From positions 3,030,623 through 3,094,622 of the forward strand of contig OX465592.1 of assembly GCA_950022655.1 (NCBI GenBank): a stretch of DNA of 64,000 nucleotides. Reading direction: 5' to 3'. This document shows positions 12,401 to 24,400 of this stretch, piece after piece. This stretch comes from Alentia gelatinosa. Its lineage: Eukaryota; Annelida; Polychaeta; Phyllodocida; Polynoidae. The stretch's first letter is position 1, and each line of letters opens with the position of its first letter. The notes under the pieces were generated by a model. That model ran no database searches. It was not told where the DNA came from and saw only the letters and a list, made by a program, of their open reading frames with translations. Made by a program: the position numbers and the translations under genes.

Positions 12401-15400
12401 AATGTGAAGGGTGAGATAAATTAAGAAACCCATTCAAGTTTAGGATCGGAGCTCGATCCTATCTCATTTGAATAATTATAATCTCATATATAATTATATT
12501 TATAACCAAAGTTTCTTATAATGAAACAAAATGCAAAAACACACCATATAAAAGTAATAAACCTTTATACTTTAGTTTCATCATTTAAGTTAATTAATCC
12601 CAATGCTTTATTTTTTAATAGAGTTTCAAATACTACAGGAATAAGAAGACCTGGTCAGAGAGTCGCGACTACTGTCGCTCAATCGGCGGCGATTTGGCCA
12701 GCATCCACAGCGATTCAGCCAACACCATCTTCGCACGCGTCATGAGCTCCAGGTATGTTACTTTATTATAAACTGTAACCTTTTTTTACTATGAATATTT
12801 CCTATGAAGTAACATACAGTAAAACCCCACTTCTGGGACACCCCACTTAAGGGAGATATCCCCCCTTAAGTGAAGAATTTGCTTGGAATGTAAATTATGA
12901 TCAGGACTTTAGAGTTTGAAAACTATAGTTCCAGACCATGGGGCATAGGGACCCTCAAGGTTTTGTCTCAAATTGCTCTTGTCCAAATGGGTCAGCAGTG
13001 ATCCAAATGGGTCAGCAGTGATCTCACAATCCTTATACTATGTCTATTCAGTTGACTATACATATACGAAATAAGGTACGACTACAAATACAAACACATA
13101 ATAAAATATAATAGCCTGACTTATAACAGTTCGAGTTTTCGTTTTGGGAAAAACAAAAAACACCACCGGTTCATTAGGCATACTCTTCATAAAGTCTGGG
13201 CCCTGTTTTTCAGTCACCACATTATCTTAGTCTTGTCAGCTGAGATATCTCAACGATTGTAAGACATTTTGCAAGACAAAAGATGGCCGGTGTGCTATAG
13301 ACAGTATCGTAGTGTGCCATGTGAGATCGCTGCTAAAAGTGTCTCAAGTATAGAATTGTCTTAGGTTCTATCAAAGCTCACAGTGCGTATATATAGAGGA
13401 TTTCCCGCGCTCCTGCTAGGAATTGAGCAATGGAATTTTAACACGAATAAGGGATACATATATCCTATAATCGTACCAAATATGAAGAAGATCGGTTGCA
13501 CCGTGAATTTCGTCATGGCATTCGTCTGCTCTGGTGGCCAGTGTACTCTTTTGTCTAGGTCGCCGCATAAATTAGCGGAGGCGTGCTCTGATGGTCTCTG
13601 ATAGACACTGGCCACCAGAGCAGACGATTGCTATGACGAAATTCAAACGCTAATATCTTCGGATCAAAGCCGCCGATTTGGTACGCTTATAGGTTATATG
13701 TATCCCTTACTTGTGTTAAAATTTCATCCTTAATTCCTATGGGAAGTGAATTTTCGCATTCATGTCCATAATTGTCTTGGGTCTATGACACTTTCCAAGA
13801 CATTTTCAACCACGTGACCCTAAGATTGTCGTGACTATAGCACACCTCAGACCACCCTAAGTGTCTTAGACCTAAGATCTTAGGCATATATCCTCTAAGA
13901 TATCATGTCTATAGGACACTGATGCCTCAAAAATATCTTCCATAAAACTTGTCGTGACTGAAAAACAGGGCCCTGGTCACATCTAGTCTAAACATAACAC
14001 ACTTTTCTCAATGCTTTTCTCTTCGCATGGACTGAGAAGGGAAAACTAACAGGGGCATATACTCACACTTCCAATAGATCTCCAAGCACTTTGTCTAGGG
14101 CTAATTTCTTTATGGTTTCCTTGAAGGTGGGCCTATGCTGAATTAGCTGAACCTTGGGTTCTTCTATAGTTGCTGCTCAAAAGTATAGCAGGGAAAGCAG
14201 AGCAGTAAACGTCATTTAGTATTCGCAAATTTCTTGCCGGTTGTTAAAATGATTATATAGATTTTATCTGCATCAGTTTACGGAGTCATAACTTGAGATT
14301 TTGTCCTCAATTGTTTACCTTTAAACGTTTCTCTCATTGTTTCTGATTTCCGCCTGAGTTTTATGTGAATCGTTCGTTCCCATTTGCAGTCCTCTGTTCA
14401 TCGGAATAAATTCACGGGATCCCCAAATTGGTGAGTAATAGTGTTTTCAAAGAGTCGTTAAAATTAATCACCCATTCTGACATAAATAGTCTGTGGCATA
14501 AAGGGGGGCATCCATCAACCACAACAAGGCTACGACAAGAGCAGACAAGAAAGTTCCTATCGGCGCCTTGTCGCAGCCTTGTCGTGAGAAGAGCAGTGTC
14601 GGGACAGCGGTGTCGGACAGTGTCGTAGATGTTGCTGGTTGCCGTAAAAAAAGGCGCCCAAGTTTTATGTTGGGGACAGACCAAGTGAGAAATGCAGCGA
14701 TCTCCAGGGGCCTGTTTTTTAGTTGTGACCATTTCCTATAGTGACCAGTTAGTGACCGTTTGGAGACCTTCGGGTTCCAGAGATAAGTCGTCATAACATG
14801 TGCGACCATTTAGAGGGGTAAACTGTCGTGGTCACTGTTTTGGGTTCCAGAGTTGTGACCTGCATCAAATGAAACAATATTTACTGCGATGAATTATCTA
14901 TATTTGTTTTATCTAATTCCCAAATTTCGCAATTTTCTGTTGAGTAATATATATGTGAGACATGCTTTTATTTTTGAATGGGCCTGGGACCAACAGTGAT
15001 CATAACAGCTGAACAGTGACCGGGTCTGAGGAACACTTTTTGGTCACTGGTTTGGTCGCCCAACTGGTCAATCTTTTGTGATCACTACAAATAAAGACGT
15101 CGCTGTCTGAAAAACAGGCCCCAGAATCGCCAACACAAAATGGCGTGTATGTGAGGTATAATTTCATGTTTCACCTGATTATTGCTTCTGATACTAAATC
15201 ATCAGTGGGAGATATTACTATAAAAAGATTTCTCACATACATGCCACTTTGTGTTGGAGATTCTGGAGATCGCTGCCTTGACTCGCTTGGTATGCCCCTG
15301 GCTCCAACAATGTCACCCAAAAAGAAATGGCTGCGTTTCTCGCTTGGTGTGTCCCCAGCATTAAAGAACTAATTTGACCCTTTGACCTCTGTAGGTCTGG

Positions 15401-18400
15401 CATTGAGTGATGAGTGCCCTTTTAATTGTTATTCATTCATAATTGCACGCTCATTCATCAATGATGAACATATTATTTGCTGCTAGTTTGGCCTGGCGTC
15501 CACCTACTACTTATGGCTCCGATATGGTCTGCGATGCACCTCCCGATGCAAAATCAAAATCGCCTCGGAAGGTCACCTAATATCGGGGCAGTTGACCACG
15601 TTTTTGCGATTAGGCACTGAAAAGAAACCTTACGACGCATGGTGGATTGGCATGTCTAGACATATTTCTACGATTTTGCACCTTCCCGATATGTCTCCGA
15701 TGTTTGCTTTTTGTATCGGTGCCATATCGGGAGATCTAAAATTTCTATCGTAATTATTGGACGCCAGGCCTTTTGCAGGATGTTGGAAGTCTATATATGA
15801 CCACTCTAACCTCTAGTCAATGTATATAGCTCGTGCGAGCACGCTCTGACCGGTTTGACCCTTTGACCTCTGTAGGCCTGGCGTGGAGTGACGGCCGCCC
15901 CCTGCAGTACACACGCTGGTTCCCAGGGCAGCCCGACTCCCACAATGACCGTGAGCAGTGCGGCGTGTACGGCAAAAGGAAGTCGTTCAACGGCACCTAC
16001 TTCTACAACCGCTGGAGCCTCAGCACCTGCTCCGTCGTACGCGGCTTCGTCTGCGGCATTCCGCGAGGTACGTTAACCATCTATTCTCAAGTTCTTCTTA
16101 CTGAAGGTGTGCAATTCCTTATTCCTATATGCCTATCGCTGAACACTCTATGATTATCTAACGCTGCTGGGGGAATAACTTTTGTTTACTGCCCAGGTTG
16201 ACATTTACTGCCCAGGTTGACATGTACTGCGCAGGTTGACGTTTACTGCCCAGGTTGATGTTTACTGCCCAGGTTGACTTTTACTGCCCAGGTTGATGTT
16301 TACTGCCCAGGTAGATGTTTACTGCCCAGGTGGACTTTTACTGCCCAGGTTGACGTTTACTGCCCAGGTGGATGTTTACTGCCCAGGTTGACGTTTACTG
16401 CATAGGTTGACGTTTACTACCCAGGTGGACTTTTACTGCCCAGGTTGACGTTTACTGCCCAGGTGGATGTTTACTGCCCAGGTTGACATTTACTGCATAG
16501 GTTGACGTTTACTGCCCAGGTTGACGTTTACTGCGCAGGTTGACGTTTACTGCGCAGGTTGACGTTTACTGCGCAGGTTGACGTTTACTGCCCAGGTTGA
16601 TGTTTACTGCCCAGGTTGACTTTTACTGCCCAGGTTGATGTTTACTGCCCAGGTAGATGTTTACTGCCCAGGTGGACTTTTACTGCCCAGGTTGACGTTT
16701 ACTGCCCAGGTGGATGTTTACTGCCCAGGTTGACGTTTACTGCATAGGTTGACGTTTACTACCCAGGTGGACTTTTACTGCCCAGGTTGACGTTTACTGC
16801 CCAGGTGGATGTTTACTGCCCAGGTTGACGTTTACTGCATAGGTTGACGTTTACTGCCCAGGTTGACGTTTACTGCGCAGGTTGACGTTTACTGCGCAGG
16901 TTGACGTTTACTGCGCAGGTTGACGTTTACTGCCCAGGTTGATGTTTACTGCCCAGGTTGACGTTTACTACCCAGGTTGACGTTTACTGCCCAGGTTGAC
17001 ATTTACTACCCAGGTTGACGTTTACTGCCCAGGTTGACATTTACTGCCCAGGTTGACGTTTACTGCGCAGGTTGACATTTACTACCCAGGTTGACATTTA
17101 CTGTGCAGGCTGACGTTTACTGCCCAGGTTGACGTTTACTGCCCAGGTTGACGTTTACTGTGCAGGTTGACTTTTACTGCCCAGGTTGACGTTTACTGCC
17201 CAGGTTGACGTTTACTGCCCTGGTTGACGTTTACTGCCCAAGTTGACATTCAGAGACGTTCGGTTTTTATCGATATTAGCCGACAATTGAAGGAATAGGG
17301 AAACCACGTACCGGTGGAAATAAGTCAAAGTTACTAGGTAAGGCTTGGACAAATTACTGCCCGCGTTCGTTGTCTTCTGCTACAGATATCACTCAGCTCC
17401 GCTTCATGATATCATTCCGCGAAGACAAACTCATGCCATATAAACAGTCAAATGAAATTTTGTGATGTTTCATGATAATATGTTCGACAATAGGTATATG
17501 ATATGTAAAAAAAATATATATAAAAATTTTTTAGGTATATGATATGTAGTTTACGTGTGTTGAAGTGGAATTCCATTGTGAAGATTGCTTAAGTTTTCAT
17601 TAAACTGATATGACTATCGTGGTTTTGTATAGGAATGACACCCAGACCTACTTTGCCTCCACTCACCACAGTCAGCAGTAAGTATGCCATCAATTCTGTC
17701 ATTCACAAAACTACATCAATTTTATAATCCCAAAAAATACATAAAAATATCAGCATTGGTTTTGTTCATTCACCCCTTCAGTATTAATCATTCTTAGCTT
17801 TGATTAATCCTATAAACAAATATGGAAGTTTCATTGTAGAGAAAAAGGTTCCTATACAATCGATTTTAGAAACTAACTGATATATCTTTTTAGAATTATT
17901 AAGTGTTATTTGGCAGTCAGATATGCAACCGGTTTTTTTTTATTATCCATCGTATACAAAGACCCGTTGAAAATGTAAACCACGACCCATTATATAAAAC
18001 CTGCCAGATACCATAACTATGGTATACAGATTCAAATCTGTGGTATATGGCCTTAAAGCCAGGGTATACAGGAAAATAGTCCGTTTGTGCGATAGAGCAA
18101 AGAAATAGTCCCTATTGTTATACCCTTTAATATGACAATTACTGGGTTTAATTTTTTCGGGAAGATGGATAATAAATACAACAAACGATGGTTATGTGGA
18201 CAGGCGGCTCTGTAGACCACTTGTCGTAATACAATCGCTAAGGCTCGTGTATTACTATGCGTCATCCACTCATGGTTTACGGCCACCTGTCCACAAAACC
18301 ATCGTTTATTGTATATCTATACTCTCACTGGATATGTTGAAGTTAAAACGAAACCATTGTAGATGTTTGCAAATAATATGTGGATTTTATCTCCCTCATG

Positions 18401-21400
18401 TTATGCATATAGAGACAATAATCGATGGTTTTGTGAACAGGTGGCCATAAACCACGACAGGTTGACGCATAGTAATACAAAAACGTTAGCGAGTGTATTG
18501 CGACATCAACTTGGAGTTCACAAAAACATTGTTTGTTATTCAGGATTATGATTTTGATCAAATCCCCTTGCAACTGACACTGACGATTAAAATCTTCGCT
18601 GTAAAAAAAGAGTAGGTGTGTGGAAGATGGCCACTTATGTAAGGGAACATGCCTTAATGAAAAAAATATCTAAAATAAAAAAATAAAAAATAATAATGAT
18701 AATAATAATGATGATAATAATAATGGTGATGATAAAAAATCAATCAAATGCTGACATGATGCATGGCGGGACTTTCAGCTCCGGAGTGCGGTAGAGGTTG
18801 GATACGCCTCAACGACTGGTGTTTCAAAGTCAAGACCTCGTCCAGACGATGGAGAGCCGCACGAGCAAGCTGCATGCAGGACGGGGGTGACCTGGCCAGT
18901 CTCCACAGCCCCGACGAAAACAACCTCATCACACGTTTGGTATGTTTGTGTACTGAGCACATTACTAAGCTACGACACTAACAAGTTTTGGTCAAAGTCA
19001 TCGTTCTCCATGAGTTTGATGCGGAGTGATATGAATAAGGCGACAGCTGAGTGAATATCACAGAGCATTCAAATGAGTTGGAGAATGACTTCTTTGACCA
19101 AAAGAAGTTGCTTTTGATGTTCATGCCTGCTGCGACAGCAGGCCATAATGAACGGTAGTAGCGTTGCGTGGAGCAGAAAAATTAATAAAACGGATTTTTA
19201 AATGAGTAGGAGATATAGTAATAAGAAAACGTAGGGACTGAGTTCAGTACCCACGTTTTCTCATAAGACATAAGGTTGAGGCGTATTCCTCATCTCATCA
19301 CATACCCCATACTCCTGTTATTACCTACCATATTTAAAACGTTAGAATTCCGTCGAATCCGCTTGAAGTTGCTCCCGTAAATAGAGACATAGTGAACCAG
19401 ACCTAGGCATGGAGAGTGAGGGGCCACGAGAGTGAGAATCTCGTGCAGTTTCTTAAATATATCATCATTTATATGATTACCAGTATTCTCATCTTGATGT
19501 CCACAACCTTGTATCAGAATAACTCGTAAATATACCAGAGATACAATGAAGATATTCTGTAACAAAAATAAAAGGAAGGTTCATGTGAGCCAACAAAATT
19601 TACTATTATTGATGAGGAAGAAGAAGTTTACCACACAAAACCAGACTCGTTCAATTTAAATTAGAAAGTTTTATTGATGATAAAGCGATGAGATACAGTG
19701 AAATCAATGTGATGATGAATCATGTAAAATCTCAACGTTTCGATATAATTTATATATCTTCGTCACGAGTAATACTATTTATTATCCTACCCCTAATAAA
19801 AAAGCTCCATAGGCTTAACATTGGCCAACTGTATTCGGGCCAGTATGCAGAAAAATAAAATTTATTGCTCTAGTGGGATACATTTTTGAAATGACGTCAT
19901 GTGAAAAATGACCAATGAGCGAGTAAAACAAGAGCGATATCGAGAGTATCAACAAGCACACATTATGGTGTGTCACACAATTTTCACTGGATATCGGTGA
20001 GTTTTATGTTATTTCTTAATATTCTGAAGTAATATAGACAAGGTAGGATAAATTCTATACTAAACTCGAGTTAGTCAAGTCTTGTTTATCACACTCCGGC
20101 AAGGTCTGTTCCTCACTGTACTTGGCTTTGCCTCGTGCAGTAATACACAACCTTGCCGTCGTGCGATAAACAACAACATGACTAGCTCTGGTTTGGTTTC
20201 TCCTAAATACAGTCTTTTGGATTTGTTTCCTGGGCTTAATTGCCTTACATCATCTTTAATTCCTCAGGTATCCAGGAAAAGTCTCACTACATACTGGCTT
20301 GGTTTAAATGAGCTCGATCTGCATGGATACAAGTAAGTCAGTTCTTAAATGTACGACCATTTGCAATATGTTAGTATAACAAGTATAGATCTACCCAACA
20401 CTGCATTTTTATCCATACTCTGAGGATGCCAACCCTTCTTAATTGAATTTCTGTACTCAATAATCCCGTTTCTATTTGTCCACGAAAATGGCAGAGATTT
20501 TTTAAATTCCCCTAAAAGCCCATTTTCACACGCTGTCACTGACATACAGTCAGGAACCATTGAGGGACCTTTAGCACTGCTGAGGCACAATGGAAATTGG
20601 TTTTTAGGAGAACTCTACTCCATTTTCGTCAGCCAATGGAAACATAGATTGGCAGCCACCTCTGTCTACACTCTGTTCAACTTAAGAGGTTGGTATGGTT
20701 AAACACAGCTTGTGTCCACGGATTCTCACTCTCGGACCAAGACTTATTTTTTAGATGTGGGTTCTGAGAGCAGAAATACTTATCAAGAAATACCAACAAC
20801 TTACCAAATTATAAATAAAGTCTACCTTTATGATCATTTCATTAAAGACACACTAAAGGAAATATGAATATGGAAGAATAGCTTCAAGAGAGAGAATGAA
20901 CACATTCTCCAAGCATAGGTCTAGGTAGGATAAAAGATCTGCAGGGAGAGTGTCAAATACTTACAGGTAGTGGATCAAGGTGCCACAGATTTAACCCAAC
21001 CAGAGCTAACGCAGTGTAGCTCTGGTGGCCAGTGTAATGGAGGCAGGCCTTACACCACAGTCTAGTGTGTATTCATCGGAACTAATCACAGTACAGCTTA
21101 CACTAGTACGTTTACGAACCGTCTGCCTTCAGAGGTACGGCACAGAGTAAAGAGATATGTCCATGAAGGTCAAAGAGAGCACGGCTGATATTGGTCTGTG
21201 CCGCTGGGTGAAAAGAAATAATGTGGTTTGTTGTTCTATTTATAGCATCAATTTGACAAGATCTGATTGGTTCTGACGAATAGGCACTAGACAGCCCTCT
21301 TATATATACTGAGTAACTGACCTATTATCACTCACCAGGTGGAGTGACGGTTCCGCTGTGACGTACATCAACTGGGGGCGGAACCAGCCGAATGACGAGA

Positions 21401-24400
21401 ACCACGCCCAACGCTGCGTCAGTCTCTACTCCGGAACTGGTTAGTGACGTCACTTCCTGTCATCAGGGAGCTGTTCTTAAAGCTAAGAATGATAGTTTTG
21501 TTAATTTAAACAAAAAGTTATTTATTGACAAACATTTGGCCTTGGCCAGTTCTTCCTGTTGTACATTTTTCACTCCATCAAACACCCTGTGGTACATCAA
21601 GATAAGGGTGAAAAGGAAGTATGAATGATGACATAACAGTTCAACTAGTGTCAATGATAACATTGTCACAGGCTCACTTTTTTTTCTTTAAAAAAAAAGA
21701 AGTTTTTATTGACATTCGACGTTTTACATGTCGCTCTTCCATCCATAACCAGAGAGAACGTTCAGTTGCTGGGTGGGTTTTATGATCTTTCATAACAAAA
21801 AGGTTGATAATAAGTACAATATAGACTTGCTACAGATAAAAGCGGTTGTATGCTCCTCAGAGTTGACTCTGCACAATATCGAAATATGTACTTAGAGTAA
21901 CCCTTGAATTAGGTATTTGCCAGTGGTAGTTGGCAGAGGAGGTGTGAAGCGCAGCGCCCCCTATCGTTTTGGCATGTACTCAAATGACAGCTCTATGTAG
22001 ATTCCTATGCAAAAATAGGCTAACTAGTAACAGCTTCTACATACAATCTATTAAAGCTCTATCAAAGATCTTTTCAGATATTGATAGAGTGACATCTAAT
22101 GTACCCCAAACTACAATAGAGCTCAATAGAGCTCCACGTTTTATGGCTGTTTGGTGTTGTGGAATACAGCCTTATTTCTCATAGGCTAGGGCTTGCTGAC
22201 CACACACAGTCCATTATCAAGAGCTCCTTCCCCAATGCTGGCAGGTTTGAAAGTGGCGCCTTGAACCCTGCCGCGATCGCATATATGAGTCGGGTTGCTA
22301 TAGGGGGCACTGCGCTTCACACCTCCTCTGGGTAGTTGGTGTTTATCCATGTCTTACTTTACCCCTTCCACTAGGTTTCTGGCAAGATAATAATTGTGGC
22401 GATAGGAAACGTTATGTCTGCAAGAGACGACCCAACAGTTTCAGTCCTCGGACGACAGCGCCTACTACGACAGTGTCCGGCTACTGTCCAGGAGGTAGCT
22501 ACGACGTCGGTGAGTTTTACTACAATATTCTATTCCTATATACCTATCATTAAAAACTCCATTTTACAACACACTTTTTGGGGAATGAAAGTGGTCACAT
22601 GATACGGAGGGAAGTATATATATTCTTTCATCAATCTGTACTCCTGAGACCTGTTTCACTAGTTCCATGACAAAAATGTTAGACAGACATGAAAAGCAGC
22701 ACCAACAGTGCAAGCAAGAACGGACAAAACGAAGTCAAGTTTCATAACGTATGTCACATCTATTGTCGCATGTTGTGTCACAATGTCAGTGTTGCGAACA
22801 GTGACACTACAGCGCCACTTATCCTCCATGCCCCTACAATATTGCAGTCCGTTCTCCATGGTCCATATTCTGTGTGTCATCCATTCTTTTAGTGTGTACA
22901 GGGGTGAGATAAATACAGAAAGAAACTCATATTGGTCTAAGAAGCCGTTCTCCAACTTGTTTGAATGTACGTGATATTCACTCGGCTGTCGCCTTGTTCA
23001 TATCACTCTGCATCAAACTCGTAGAGAACGATGACTTGGACCAAAACTTGTTGGTTTCTTTTTCATGAGGTAAACATATGTGTGTTGATGTGTCTGTAGG
23101 TAACAAGTGCCTGTACGTGATCCATGGCGCGGAGCTGGCATCTAAGAGCTGGGATGAGGCGCAGGGAGCGTGCAGTGTCATCAGCCCCACTGCAACGCTC
23201 GTTGGCATCAACTCCAAGCAGGAAAACAGTGAGTACCGAGCAGGGCACATAGCTGTTGTCTTATCAGGGCAGCCATTTTTCTCTGAAAATAACACTAAAT
23301 GAATTTTATAACCTAAATGTATTTTATCAATTATCTATTATATTCTGTGAAAGTTTGAAGAAAATGACATGGGGTTTACTATGTGAAAAACAACTTTTTA
23401 GAATTTCTATATACTATTTTATAATACACGTACCAACATAATGTTGATCTCTAAGTCAAAAACTAGCACGGTGACCCCTGATTTACAAGTTCGATATGTG
23501 TTCCACAACACCTTAAGATCTTCATTTTTAATTCTCAAGAACATTTTCAGGCCAAATTGTCCTATATTCCTTTAATACTTTTTATAATTTTAGACCTGTC
23601 CCCTCTTTAATCTAGTATGGCATACACGATGGAGATTGGGTAGGAGGTCAGAATTTTCGTGTGTTTTTGTGTGTGAACTTTATGGATGGCTTTTATTTTT
23701 TTAAATGGCTGCCTCCCTTCTTTTCCCTCAGACATAGTGAACGTTCTGTTGGACCTCGACAAGGGACCCTACTGGATCGGGCTTAGTGACCGACAGCGGT
23801 TCAGAAATTGGAGGTGGATCGACAATACTGACTTCAGGTTCTCGGCCTGGGGTCCCAGCCAGCCCAGCGGAAGGAGCAGGGGACCTCGCAGGGTAAGGCT
23901 CATTCCTATATACACCCTCCAGAGGTTACTAAACTCCCCATTATCGCCCAGGGTAAATACAAGTTCCGCTCACGACTGACTGGACACACCACGACCACAT
24001 GAACTATAGTTTTCCCATTTATGTTTGGAAAACCTGATTATAATTTTGGCTTAATATGTAGAAATAGCTGAAATTTTGATTTCTGACATTGGATTACCCA
24101 TTTGTAGATTTATAAAAACCGATAAACTGCATTAATTTCGAGTTACGGTTCAAGGTTCTATCACCATACAACGTCGGTAACCAGCGCCCCATACATTCTC
24201 AATGGGTACCTTGTATAAGATTGATAATAATCAATGATTAGTGGTTTACTGAGTCCCCATACATTCTCAATGGGGACTTTGTATGTACGATGGATAATAA
24301 AAAAAGGGTAGTGGTTTACTGAGTCCCCATACATTCTCAATGGGAAATTTGTATACGATGGATAATAAACAATGGGTCGTGGTTTACTTAGTCCCCATAC

